Assembly: GCA_014925825.1 (NCBI GenBank)
Contig: JACGCK010000372.1
Coordinates: 1 to 31,921 of the forward strand
DNA length: 31,921 bases
Origin: Pholiota molesta
Lineage: Eukaryota; Basidiomycota; Agaricomycetes; Agaricales; Strophariaceae
Direction: 5' to 3'
Shown here: positions 1 to 10,880 of the stretch, piece after piece
Numbering within the stretch: position 1 is the stretch's first letter
Layout of the letters: each line of letters begins with the position of its first letter
Program-made: the position numbers and the translations under genes
The notes under the pieces: generated by a model
Seen by the model: the letters and a program-made list of their open reading frames with translations, nothing else
Database searches by the model: none
What the model was told of the DNA's origin: nothing

Positions 1-100
1 TTGTGTATCATAAATGTTATATAAAGATCTGTGTATATTAGAGAATCCTGTTCATTATCGTGCAAAAAGTAGTACAGAAAGCAAATGTATGTACATTAGG

Positions 101-626
101 CTAGATGTCAAAATCGTCATCCAAGCCTTTTCGACGGTGATACTGTAGGAAAATCAAGTCAAGAAAGAAGCAGATTTTATAAAATACAGCCAACGCACCA
201 CAATGGTTGATTTCTTAGGTCCTGATTTCCCTTGGGCCTCTTCCATCTGTATAATCCGATTAATTTCACGCGGGCCGTAGTCTCAAGAACGCGGAAGAGG
301 ACTCGCCTGATTGAGTAGATCAATAAGTTGTTCCTCCGTTACTCGTCCACGGAGCTGGCCAGATTGTGCCATTCGAAGAAGGATAGTTTCGATCTGCTTG
401 GAGCGTTCTGGGCTGACGAGTGCGATTCGCGATACTGTAGACCATCATGTCAAGATTCATTTACTCCAACGGTCCCATACTCGCAAGACGCACATCTTTC
501 CCGCGCGGCCGTATCAAGGACCGTCGAGAGCACATCCCGACGTGCCTGCTCCTCCTGCTCACGCTTCTGTTGCTTCTCTTCATCACCAGGCTGTCCTGGG
601 AGCTGCATGGGCGTCGCTCCTTCCAT
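101..626 (-). CDS. PDCD5-like DNA-binding protein, four exons
   Basis: Programmed cell death protein 5 (TFAR19) family, small nuclear/cytoplasmic proteins with a helical core. Exons on the minus strand: 626-494, 434-307, 246-199, 142-101; they sum to 351 nt (116 residues). Visible family landmarks are the helix ending TAARERLSRIALVSPERS, then LRMAQSGQLRGRVTEEQL, then KKSTIV and the basic-acidic tail YHRRKGLDDDFDI. The intron at 247-306 has a GC donor (cag|gcgagt); the nearest GT site breaks the frame, so a GC-AG intron is inferred. Known homologues begin with about 20 more residues (a helix rich in Leu, Arg and Gln) that I could not find upstream, so the start at 626 may be internal and a first exon missed or lost. 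Family assignment is firm; the N-terminus is not. Confidence 0.88.
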
Positions 627-1054
627 TGAGTAGTGTGAGGGAATTCAAGTTGTGCAGTAAAGGTCAGAGATGGGATCTTTTGGACAGAAAGTCGGGCTTT
701 AAACGAGGTCTCCGAGTTTGCGAAGTGCTAAGGTTAAGGGAGGAGGGTCTTCCGGGAAGGCGAGTAGAATGCTGTGGAATGAAAGAGAGGATATTGGCAT
801 CGGTGAGTAACTGATCAGATCGACATCCCAATTTGGGAAATGACGAGTTACAACTCATTTCACAACTGCTAGGCGTCGAGTCTCGAAACTAGTTAATATT
901 ATGAGTAAAATAATTACTTGTCGACTAATCCAGCGTCAATATGATAATATATGCTACATAATAAGTCGTTCATATGAATACATAGAGGCGAAATTCTCGA
1001 ACGAATTATCCCAAAGAGGCCAGGTCGTAAAATCATGAGTAGACGTGGAGAGAC

Positions 1055-2303
1055 TTAAGCCAAGAACGCAATAGCAAGGACGGCTAGGAGAACAGGGGAG
1101 TAAGAGAGCGCATGTGCAGCCTGTGCACTACTCGCTGGAGTGGTGGTGCCGTTTTGTTGCTTCGCGAGTGCTTGGAACGCGGTAAAGTTCTTGGGACCAG
1201 ACTCGACTGCATTCGCGGCAAAAACCATGCCTTGGCCGCAGTGAGTTGCTTGACGGCAGTATGCCCAGATAGGATTCGTCTTTGCAAGAAACAAATTAAT
1301 TAGTCATAATAAATTATCATATGGAAATATACGTACATCGTTCACAGTAATGGTGAAAGTGGGGAAGTTTGAGGTGACGTTGGCATCGACAGGAATGCTA
1401 AAAATGTCTATCAGAAAAAGGCCCAGCTGAAAACATGCAAGCTCACAATCCAGAATCAAATCCAAGCTGTCCAGTTGTACTTGTGGAGGACAAAGCGCGG
1501 CAGGGAGTATCGAAAGCACTAGCAGTGGCTGTGTGGTTCTTTTGGTGGAACTCGAATGTGATTGTGTCACCAACAGCTGCGGAAATATTTGAAGGGCTGA
1601 ACGCAATGATGTTCGGGCCACCAACGATAATTAGGTGGTTTGTTCCAGTGGCCGTAGACGTGGCAGCCGTGGTTGTGCCAGTGGTGGTAGCTGTAATGGA
1701 ACCAGCGGGCGCGGTTACTGTGGTACTAGTGGCCGTAGCACTGGCAGTGCTTGCAGTAATTGTGGTGCCAAAAGGCGCATTCGCTGCCGCAGACTGGAAC
1801 GCAGTGAATTGGTCTCCAGGGTTGACGGCGAACACCATTCCCTGTTGGCAGTGATTTGCCTGACGGCAGAACACCCAGACTGGATTCGTGTCTGTTATGG
1901 CGAGCTCGGCTGCGTTGAAGTTGGAAGTTTGGGTGTCTGGGACGGGTTGGCTGGAGCATCAAGTCAGAACAGCGGGAATGTGAGAAATAACAAATGTCGT
2001 TCTTACAAGCCGGAATCAAATCCACCTGGAAGTGGCACGCAGGGAGCGTTGAAAGAGGACTGAGTTGCGGTATGGTTTTTTTGGTGGAACTCGAAACGAA
2101 CGGTGTCGCCTATGTTCGCTGTCTTCAAAATACTCATTAGCTTCCGTTTAATTGGCACCGAGTTGAAGAAAACATACGACAGTGTTTGGAGTAAAAGTAA
2201 TAGTTCCGCCGACTCCTCCAACTGTAACGTTGAAGATTTGCCCCGCCAGGGCAGAGTGGCCGATGGCAAGCAGAAGAGTAGGTAGAACAGCCGAGTAATG
2301 CAT
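1055..2303 (-). CDS. GPI-anchored protein with two cupredoxin domains
   Basis: Secreted, cell-surface plastocyanin-like protein. Exons: 2303-2178, 2122-2007, 1950-1447, 1397-1337, 1279-1055 (1032 nt, 343 residues). Residues 1-20 are a signal peptide (MHYSAVLPTLLLAIGHSALA). Each cupredoxin module shows the phrase GDTxxFEFHQKNHTAT, then a GFDSG-type turn, then CRQAxHCxQGMVFA, so the usual type I copper ligands (His in KNH, the Cys, the His before the next Cys, and the Met) are present in both. A Ser/Thr/Ala-rich linker joins the modules. The C-terminus is a Ser/Thr-rich stretch followed by a hydrophobic tail without charged residues, typical of a GPI signal. The substrate or partner is unknown; related fungal proteins are annotated as extracellular serine-rich or cupredoxin proteins. 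Copper binding is inferred from the ligands. Confidence 0.9.
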
Positions 2304-2866
2304 TTGTAATGGTCTAAGGATTTGAGATATGCGATTGAGGTCGTCAAGCGAAAGTGGAAGTTGATGCTTCGAAGTTCGTGAAAGGCGCGCTGGATGGCGA
2401 GGGTAGAAAGCAAAGTGGTTAGAACGGAAAGTTCAACGTTCAACGTTTATGAGGGAGGGAAACAAAGAATGGTGTGGCCTGTGTGCTTGGGCCCTCGGGT
2501 GCTTATATAGGACGGCCATGGTGAACAACAATGGAAGACGACGCGCACATTTGCCGACTTGACGCACATTGTCATCACGTGATCACATAGAAGAACAATA
2601 ATGCCTTTTGTCCTTGTCGCAGAATCTCCACCGTAACCGCCGTACATAGTGCACACGAAATGCAGCATCTGCGCTATATATATCAATTTTCAATATGGCA
2701 TCTTCAACACCAATTTTATTCATATCGCTTCAAGTACAACAAGGTAGACTTTGTATTGCAAACTACAAACTATTAATAGCACTTCCTCAGCTCACAAAAA
2801 TAGATCAGTACGAGTTGTTGCGCAAAGCTTCAGGCCGAAAATAGCACAAGACCAGCACAAAGGGAA
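2304..2866. other. Intergenic region between two minus-strand genes
   Basis: This stretch holds the promoter and leader of the cupredoxin gene (including the TATA-like site at 2501) and the 3' untranslated region of the GIY-YIG gene. I see no further coding region or RNA gene. Confidence 0.5.
2501..2510 (-). promoter_or_regulatory. TATA-like element upstream of the cupredoxin gene
   Basis: Minus-strand ctatataagc lies about 200 nt upstream of the start codon at 2303. The position fits a TATA box with a 5' leader of about 170 nt. It is a motif match only. Confidence 0.4.
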
Positions 2867-4519
2867 TTATACATACAGCTCAACAAATTTGCCCCAGCGG
2901 TCTATGACTGGCTTCACTAGTTGATCCCATTCTTTCCCTCTATATTTACCATGCTTCCACCGCTTAAACTCGAAAATTTCTTTGTGAATACTGCCGCAGT
3001 CTGGACAAGGAGACGAGGCATTGGAATCCTTAGAACCGTTGGGTGCACCTTCTGCAGAAGGCGGAGAATCGATGCTCGGCCATGAAGGATCAAGATAGAC
3101 AGCAGTGCAAACCAGATCGGCGAGCTCCAGATGGATTAGTCGCTCTATACAAGTTTGATTTTGAGTTAAGAGATGGAAAGACCCAATACTTATGTGGGAA
3201 CCTCACCTAGGCGATGACACCATGGGCCTTTCTCTCCAGCTTTAACTCTGCCTTTCATCAAGCTACCTTCATTTCCATCCTCATCAGGCTCTACAGTTCC
3301 CGGATAAAATCCTCGCAGAACCTGTTCTTTCGATCCGCACTGTTTCCCCCACTGATCTATTCGTTTGACGAGATTCACCGCACGACCGACTTTGAGCTTG
3401 ATCGTCTCCGTCTCACTGGGCTCGCGAATTTCAAAGGTATAGATGTATCCTTCGACATCCGATTGTGATCGTGTTTTCTCCATCTCGACACGCAAGGATA
3501 CTTGTGTTTCGGCCTGCAAATAAGGGGGTATCCACACTAGGATGAAAATTCACTGAGTTTGTGATACACATTGAATTTGTCTCGGGATGTATACCTTCAA
3601 AATCAACCCATTCATCATTCTTCCGTGCATAATATCCCGTGGGCCCCATCAACTCATTCTTATGCTGGAAGCAAAAACGAGGTATAGACGAGGAATCGCC
3701 ATCATCAGAATTAAATGCCAAAAGCGCGGCCTTTGACTTGACCATCCGCGTACAGCGTTTTCCAGCTTTAGTCACGCCAGAGCATTGCTCTTGACCTGCT
3801 TTTGGCGTTGGGGTCGAGGGAGCGCTCGGCGAATCCCCTTTGTTGCCTTTGATCGGCGTAGACGGAGAGGACGCTGGTTTCTTTTTCGGGGGCTTTGACG
3901 GTGTGGACGAGGTCGAGGATATCGAAGGTCTAATAGGCGCAGGCGGTAAAGGATTGGAATGAGGCCGTTGCGGTATGAAATCTGTATCAGGAGGCCGGAG
4001 TGCCATCTGCATTGTTAATGACTGTTGTTGGTCGGAGAAGGGCACAGGCATTGCCATTGGTCTCGCAAGGCTAGGAGTTGAGGACGGTCTACTGGAGCCA
4101 GGGCTTGGTTTAGGACTGGGGATATAGGACATTGGAGCATTATGACCAGGATAGAAGCCTCCTACGAAGCCGTTGGGTGTTTGGGATGAAGTTCCTTGGC
4201 TAGGAGATATAGACAAGTTGTTGAAGTTAGGAATTGGGTTCCCAGTCTTCGGAGGAGGCTTCGGAGGCGTATTAAAGCCATTGGGTGTTTGGGACGAAAT
4301 TCCTTGGCTAGGAGACACAGGTAGGTTATTTAAGTTAGGAATGGGGTCTTCAGTCTTTGTAGGAGGCTTCAGAGTATCATTCTCTTTCTATGAAACTGAG
4401 CATCAAAGAGAATCCAATACCCGAAGTAAGCACCAACACACCTTGTCCAAGGAATCAAGGAAGTTGTATAACAGGCCTTTAGCCTTGCTTTTTAGTGTAG
4501 TAGACACATCCGAAGGCAT
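2867..4519 (-). CDS. GIY-YIG (DUF1766/T5orf172) domain protein
   Basis: Exons: 4519-4442, 4387-3595, 3536-3207, 3144-2867 (1479 nt, 492 residues). Residues 27 to about 200 are Pro/Ser-rich and low in complexity, beginning with two copies of a module of about 34 residues (NPIPNxNNLxxSPSQGxSSQTPNGF). Near residue 210 a CSGVTKAGKRC motif with a later FCFQH suggests a small zinc-binding element. The GIY-YIG fold follows: GYIYTF at about residue 320, LKVGRAVNLVKRIDQW (the YIG-equivalent with the conserved Arg) at about 340, then WCHRLERLIHLEL and a C-terminal CPDCG. The best match is the fungal DUF1766 family, which includes fission yeast mug113. Nuclease activity is expected from the fold but has not been shown for this fungal branch. 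It is divergent from the neuroguidin gene. Confidence 0.85.
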
Positions 4520-5178
4520 GATGAGTACCAATTGGATGCTGGTCAGCTAGAGGAATGAGAGGCGATAACTTCAAGATATAGGGCAGTGAACCACTGCCTC
4601 AGGACGCTGATTTGCTCAAGAGAGTCGATTCTTAAGTGGTTTCCACTGGTGACGAGAACAAAGACGCAGATGATGTGGATTTATTCGGTGGTTGGCGGAG
4701 CCGGTGAAAGGCTATGTAACTATACACTGACCTGTAGGCGCGCTGTACACCCAAGTCATCCACAACGAGATAAGGAGGAGATGGTGGGCTGTCGACTGTG
4801 AGATTGCGGCGCGCCAGTAGTGGGTCCATGTGACCGTATTCTTTGGCCCCACGCCTGCCTTCCATTCAAAAAGGCCCTTCATTTAATTCCCAGGGCATTT
4901 TTTCTCTCGTCCCACCATCCAGATGCCCGACAGGCCCTATCTGAGCTTACTGGTGAGTCTGAGCTTTTTTTCTATATAATTTTCGTAGGAGGAAACGCAC
5001 TGGGCTCTGAACATCATTGATGTCACGCACTACGCTCACTGAGCGGCGGCTTAGAAACCCGTTAACTGATCACGATCGATTTTTTCTTGGCGCTATTTGT
5101 TTCTCTCTATACCACATTTTTTGCTAACATAGCCTCCGGCCTGCGCCTCGTCCCTTTAGCAGCACCGGATTACTTGCG
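4520..5178. promoter_or_regulatory. Shared divergent promoter region
   Basis: This is 659 bp between the starts of the GIY-YIG gene (minus, 4519) and the neuroguidin gene (plus, 5179). It carries a small perfect hairpin at 4582-4598 (7-bp arms, ggcagtg/cactgcc, 3-nt loop). No ORF here resembles a gene. Confidence 0.45.
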
Positions 5179-6435
5179 ATGGACGCTAAATACGAAGAGC
5201 TTCAAAATGTCTTAGAGACTATGACGGGCAGTCTGTCGGCTGCCAGAGCGGCACTGCAGTCCATAAAGCAAAAGTCAGTCTCAGCGTTACCTTTCCTCTT
5301 TGCAAAGGAAAGCCTGACTCCCCATCAGTCCTCAAAATCTGGATGTAACAGATGGCATATCTCTTCTCTCGCTGAAACACCATCTCTTGCTGTCCTACCT
5401 CCAGTCGCTTGTACTTGTCGCTGCTCGTCGGGTCGTCGGGGACTCGCTGAGCGAACGCATACCACCAAGTCAACCGTTTGGACACAAGGAGCGCGACGCA
5501 CGTGGAAGCCATGCTGGAGATTTGGTCGACTCCATGATTGAGAACCGTATCGTCCTGGAAAAGGTTGAAGTGCTCGAGAGCAAAATGCGCTACCAAATTG
5601 AAAAACTGGTCCGCATCGCAGATGAGCCTGCGCAGACGAAGACCGTCACAGAGGGTACGTAATTTTTCTCCTGTCCATATCTCGACCTTCCAGCCAACAT
5701 TTTTTCTTTTTCGTCTTAGATCCTCTTGCATTCCGACCCAACCCAATGGCGCTAATGACCGACTCAACCCCTGCCGATGATTCATCCGTATCACAATCCA
5801 AGTCTCGATATACCGAAGAGGAATCCACAAATGTGGATGGTATCTACCGCCCGCCCCGCCTCGCGCCCATGCCGTACGTCGAGAAATCTAAAAACAAAGA
5901 CCGCGCCAAACGCGCGCCCATCCCCTCTGCATTGGCGACGCTCGCCGCAGACCCGGAGCAGCCGTTCGCCGAGACCACGTCGGGCCTGGGCGGTGCTCCT
6001 GGGATGGCGTCCGGGAGAGCGCAATACCTTCAGCGCCTGAAGGATTACGAAGAGGAGAACTTCACGCGTGTCATTATGAAGAAGAGCGATGCCAAGCGGC
6101 GGCTACGGGACGAGGAGGATCTGGCACTGGGCGGAGACCTCGGTGGCGGGCCCGGGCGTGGTGGTCGACGTAGGGCCGGAGGCCTGGAAGATGAGTTCGG
6201 TGAAGTCCTGCGGAGTGTCAGTCGTGTTACTGCGCGTGACGGACTCGGCCAGGGCGATGGGTATGAGGAGCTGCGACAGCGCGGAAAGAAAAAGGACGTC
6301 CTGGAGCGGAGTCGCGAGAACGCGAAAAGACGTGGGTCGGATGACGATGAACCGATCGACGCACCGAGGTTTAAGAAGCGGAGTCGCTTTGAGCAAGAGA
6401 CAAAGGTTGCGAAGAAGAAACTTTCGAAACGATGA
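5179..6435 (+). CDS. Neuroguidin/Lcp5-like protein (Sas10/Utp3/C1D family)
   Basis: Exons: 5179-5273, 5329-5654, 5720-6435 (1137 nt, 378 residues). The N-terminal Sas10/Utp3/C1D domain covers about residues 1-130; DGISLLSLKHHLLLSYLQSL and the later MRYQIEKLVR are the family signatures. The middle is acidic and Pro-rich (TEEESTNVDGIYRPPRLAPM, conserved in Lcp5 and neuroguidin). The C-terminus is Arg/Lys-rich and ends KKLSKR, a likely nucleolar targeting tail. Yeast Lcp5 is part of the small-subunit processome that processes 18S rRNA precursors; a nucleolar role here is inferred from that. The acceptor at 5328 (catcag) was chosen over the later one at about 5350 because only it keeps the Sas10 frame. 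It converges on the minus-strand gene ending at 6632. Confidence 0.92.
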
Positions 6436-6631
6436 ACTTTTTTCGGTCGTATTCTATGTCCCTTGCAATCTCATTTGCCAAAAGTACACTACTCTAAATT
6501 TCTGTGCATACATACAACATACAACCTTCGGATGGTACTTGTGTCCACCCAAATTAAAATACAATAATCGGCATATTGTGAAGACATAAAAAAAATTACT
6601 CAGGAAAACGAAGCTTAAATATGCATTATTT

Positions 6632-7600
6632 TTAGTTTGTATATTCCAACCTCTGACTCTCTTCATCTTCATAGCCTCCCAAAGGTTCTATGACAAGTAT
6701 GCATCTAGGTTGTGGATCTTCCGAGTCATTTTCGGGGTCGTCTTCTTGCAGATTACACAGCCGGGTCGGGCTATTGAGTACAATTAGATATTTGGGCAGA
6801 TGAGCCAGACTTAATAAAAAATGTATCTACCTTAAAAATAAGCGTCTTGAGCTGGATCTATCCTGGTGGAGCTTAACCTCAGCGCAAAATATTATGCACC
6901 TGGGACATCCATCTGATGAGCTCAATGGGGCTATTCCAAATTTGGATTTTTCTCAGTTCTGTGCCCGGCGTATCGGTTCAAATCGGCTCTCCTCCGATGG
7001 CTTACCCTCGACTCTGCATGCCTCTGGATGCCCGCACACTTCACAAATACTGAGGTTTGAAAGTTATGTATTGGTAGCCTACACCTAACAATATAGATGC
7101 CATGGAACATATACCTCTGCCCACATCAACATGGCATATGCCATACCCACCTGGTCCCAAGCCATACCCATCCAATACACCCCGTCTTCATCAGGCCGTC
7201 AACAAAAAGTGAGATGAGATAAAGACCTAAAAACTGAGTCAGTTATGGGGGAAAACCAGAAGCATATTGACTTACCTTGAAGTTGAAGCAAGATGAGGAA
7301 GGAACGATTCAAAATTGGAAGATACAAGCTGGATAATCCGTGCCATTCAACATGGTTCCTACAAACCAGGAATATGCAAAGCAATCACGGATTTCCTACA
7401 CGGACAAAACATATCCATGCCACGACAGTGTGGAATCTACAAGTACTACAACGAGCGAATGCGAGAGAGTGGGGCAGGTAGAGACAGAGAGGGTGAGAGC
7501 GACAAGAGAGCGAACAAAATTTGCAGATCACCAAGTCCCACAAGGCATTGCCAAACAACGACAATGCGGCATCTCGGTGCAGCTGCATTTGGTGGAAGGC
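6632..7600 (-). CDS. Probable gene of unknown function, exon structure unresolved
   Basis: Two 3' exons are fairly clear. The last is 6770-6632, ending in an acidic tail (LCNLQEDDPENDSEDP ... GGYEDEESQRLEYTN, stop 6634-6632). The one before ends at 6831 with VKLHQDRSSSRRLFLS read across a clean intron 6771-6830. A textbook intron (gtaagt ... tttttag) lies near 7227-7275. Between these, two solutions compete. One reads a CEVCGHP motif followed by IQIWNSPIELIRWMSQ and then needs either a 22-nt intron or one missing base near 6884. The other skips that stretch as a 146-nt intron and uses upstream DGVYWMGMAWDQVGMAYAML. I recognise no family. The 5' end is unknown. Confidence 0.35.
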
Positions 7601-7800
7601 GTGTTGAATTTGGGTTGAGGTCTGGGGGAATAGCGTGAGGTTTGAAAATGATAGTTAAGCTCAGTCTATCTACGTAGAATTTTATGCCTAACTTGACCTG
7701 CGGCTCAAGTGTGATTTATTTATTGAGGTTCAAGACAGACTCCACTCCGGGTCAAGAATATTTGAAAATTCAAACTCAAACAGGACGCAATTTCGGCCAC

Positions 7801-9930
7801 TCAATTCTGACCTATCTGAACGTCCGGCTGTGTATTGACCAATGTCACATTACGAGGACCTCGAGGAAGAGGGCTACTAAAGAACGGCCATGTTGGCAGG
7901 TAGCACATCTCCTGCGAACGAAAAAAAAACGACCACAATTGATTAGTGGCAAGACCAGCATCAGAACTATTAGTACACCAACCTCGAAACTGCACGCAGG
8001 TCGACACTTAAGCCAGTCAACGCTCCAGTCAAGCCAGCGCATCAAACCCTCAATTCGCTGCCGCCAGCCTGTCACCAGCCTGCTAACCTTGTCCGCATTG
8101 ACAGCAACGTCGTAGTCCGGATCCTCCCATCCACGAAGACCTAACTCGCGCCCTTCTGCCCATACGCCGACCAACACTCGGCAGATCTCTCTTTCTACCT
8201 CGCGTGCCGCGCTGAGCAACAGCTCCTCCGCGGTCGTCATACGTGCTGCGAGCGCCGGGCGTGCAACTGCGTTTGTGTGCGCTGCTGCACACTGCGCCCA
8301 GACCGGGGCCGCCCATGTGTGCGCATTTTCTGGGCTTTCGATGCTTTCTGCCGATCCGGTGCGAGATGAATTGGAGGAAGGAGGGACAGCGGTCTGCAAT
8401 ATATACGGCGCGAGCATGCTCGACAACGCGCGGTGCGCCTGGGCGCTGCGGTTGCGCACCTCCTCTTCGTTGTGTGCCGCGGTGACGTTGAGAATGTACG
8501 GCAGACGCTCGAGACGCTCTGCATAGCGCTCCGCAATCGCCCGGAACAGCGTGCGCCAATCCACGCCCGAGCCCTCCTGCCCGCCATCCCTGACCGTGAC
8601 CTTCTCCAAACGCTCTTTAAATGAATTTATTTCCTCCTCGTCTATTTCTCCTAAATTGTGCTTCAAACGTGGTACCCCTTCACGTGTCTGTGCAAGGCCG
8701 GGGAAGAGCGCCGCATCGTAAAACGATATGAGCCGTGTATAGTCGAGCACTATGCGCGTTTCGCCAGGGTACACATTGTGCCAACTACCCGCCTCGAGTA
8801 CGCGCGTGTCTGGGCCGATGTGCGGGTTTAGCCTAGGAATGCCACCGTTGCTTAAGGAAGAGGGCATGCCCGGAGGGTCGGAGCGGCGCGGCATTCGTTG
8901 GCGGACAATTGGGACGATGTTGAGAAAAGATACGACCTCAACACCGGCAGTGAAGTCGCAAAGCATCACTTCGCTACAGAATTGTATGAAAAGGCTCAGC
9001 ATGGAAGATCATTCGATACATGAAAGAGTACTCACAAATCCATTTCCATCCTGTCGCACAGAAAATCATCCAAAAGATAGCCATTAATTTATTGCAAGTT
9101 TTATATATACTTCAAGTTGCAAATTAAACTCACCTCACAAACCCATCTATCCCCCGTCCCTCAGCCCACTTGCACAGCGCCGCAATCCTCTCTCTTTCAG
9201 CAAACATCTTTTCCTCCCATATCCTCCCCCATGCGACCAGATCCTGAGTGTCCATCGGGCCGTTACGCAACTTCGCCGCGCTACTGCCGTCGAAGTAGAG
9301 CACCCGCAGACTACGCGTAGCCGTGAGCGTTAGGTGCCAACAGCCTTCCGCCGGTGGGGAAGGGGAATCGGGCGGTGGCAAAGGTGGGTTGCGGCAGAAG
9401 ATGTATGAATGTTCGGGGTCGGTGGCGGTCCATTCTGGAACGGTGGGGACGACAGGCTCATATGTGCCATGGTAGAGCAGCGTTCCGGGCGGGATGGTAC
9501 CTGGGACAATTGTGTGGCCTGCTCGCGAAGTCATTTGTTAACATAAAAACCCAGGAGCGAAAATGAAAACATGAAGACGCCAATGATAGGACGCCACTAC
9601 AACGCATAGTTACGTGGGTACGAATATAAACGCACCGTTGCGATAGCGCGTGTTCGGCCAGTGCTGTAGGAACGAGCGCACTGTGTCGAAGACCAGGTGG
9701 CCCGTCGCGTTCGGCGCAGGCCCTTGCGCAAAGTTCCATTCAGAGTAGTTGAACTGCGCGGCGCCCACACCAAACTGCCCACTTGCCAGCACCGTCTGTG
9801 CGGCCGCCGGATCATGATGTTGTTGAAATTGCATCGGTGTCGTCAGTGCCTCAGCGCTATGCACGATCATCAGGATGGCGCACGCGAACGCGCCCAGCGC
9901 CCAGTCGCTCCAGGGTGCGTAGTACCCCAT
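7801..9930 (-). CDS. Uncharacterised basidiomycete protein, N-terminal membrane segment
   Basis: Exons: 9930-9636, 9518-9134, 9050-9036, 8973-7983, 7911-7801 (1797 nt, 598 residues). The third exon is a 15-nt microexon encoding MEMD within FVRMEMDFEVMLCDF. Residues 10-30 are hydrophobic (signal anchor or signal peptide). The next region is a conserved-looking block (GTIPPGTLLYHGTYEP, PEWTATDPEHSYIF, CWHLTLTATRSLRVLYFDG, MDTQDLVAWG). A long region with alternating charged and hydrophobic stretches follows (LDYTRLISFYDAALFPGL, ERYAERLERLPYIL). It ends EEMCYLPTWPFFSSPLPRGP and a short polar tail. I know proteins of this shape only as hypothetical proteins in Agaricomycetes and assign no function. 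A decayed paralogue lies at 14168-15225. The start is the ATG at 9930; the upstream in-frame codon is TTG. Confidence 0.82.
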
Positions 9931-10211
9931 ACGCAATGTGACTTGCTGGTGGTGGTGGGTGTCAAGGAGCAGATATCATAGCGCATATCTCTGGAGTGAT
10001 GAAGTTATAATCGGCATCACCTTTCTGTTATGATAAGTGTCATGTTTTTCCGGCGCGCAGCTTGATGCACATTGCAAGCTTGATACATATTTTCGGGGCC
10101 GACTCCAACTGCGGAAATTGACCGCCAATCAACCGCCAATACGGAAATTTCCATAAGTATGGCCATGTCCAATTTGCCTGCGGTGGCTTCAATGCAAGTA
10201 AATATTCACTT
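9931..10211. other. Upstream region of the 598-residue protein gene
   Basis: The first 90 bases resemble the region upstream of the decayed paralogue (around 15225-15290), so the paralogue duplication included promoter DNA. I see no gene. Confidence 0.4.
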
Positions 10212-10880
10212 AGCTTTTACCCATCGGGGTCAAATTTTAATGCATCCCTGCCTATCCCTGCACACGGAGTTTTCTTGGTAGACCATAAGTACGATAACAT
10301 TTCACATTCTATTTATTGACTATCATCTCATAAGTACTGGCTTAGAAGCACAGCCACCACAGGAAAACCAGGCGTCACAAGGACGAACCCCGTTCAACTT
10401 ATATCATCGCCACTGATTCTGAGTATGTTGTAAAAGGGATCACAGAATGGCTTCCCACCTGGCGTGTACGTCTTCCACGATTTTCTCCATGAACTTACAC
10501 CATATCTAGAATGGAATTATTTTCAGAGACGAGGGTTGCGTACCGCAGATGGCAAACGACCTACAAACCTTGACTTGTTTTTGAAATTGGATGAAGTTAT
10601 CACGAACTTGGAACGGGATGACGTCGCAATTGGCTTTTGGCAGATTCCGAGGGTGTATAATCATAAGGCTGATAGACTGGCAAAGCTTGCAACTAATGTT
10701 TGAAAGTTAAATTATGGTTTCTATTAATTTTCTACTCAGTTACAAACTCTTATTGATGTCCTCTGCAGATGATAATTACCAGCACATTTTCCATAACCAG
10801 ATATTGATGTCTCGTACAAAGATCCCAAGGGCAATACACATCATTAGACCACGGTAGGACGATCATTGGATCATGCGCGA
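10212..10880 (+). repeat. Duplicated unit A, internally deleted copy
   Basis: The left part (10212-10345, starting agcttttaccca and containing gataacatttcac and tctatttattgac) matches 11003-11120. The right part (10381-10880) matches 11815 to about 12240. The middle of unit B (about 11121-11814, most of exon 1 of the RNase H gene) is absent here. Similarity was read by eye and is clearly diverged, so the duplication is not recent. Confidence 0.75.
10381..10703 (+). pseudogene. RNase H gene remnant (3' portion only)
   Basis: The remnant retains TDSEYVVKGITEWLPTWR, the donor at 10466, a 61-nt intron of the same length as in the intact copy (10466-10526), and the last exon 10527-10703 ending at TGA with NHKADRLAKLATNV. 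The N-terminal half is missing, with the first catalytic Asp (FIDGAC) and the Glu (NQRAEL). Two of the four RNase H carboxylates are therefore lost. No start codon in a suitable place was found. Confidence 0.8.

Noticed and set aside
311..814. Plus-strand open frame over the PDCD5 gene
   Set aside because: Antisense shadow of the PDCD5 exons; the product is Arg/Ser-rich with no resemblance to a known protein.
6894..7088. Plus-strand open frame with HLGHPSDEL and CPHTS
   Set aside because: Antisense of the CEVCGHP-containing reading of the minus-strand gene; clear minus-strand splice signals nearby favour that strand.
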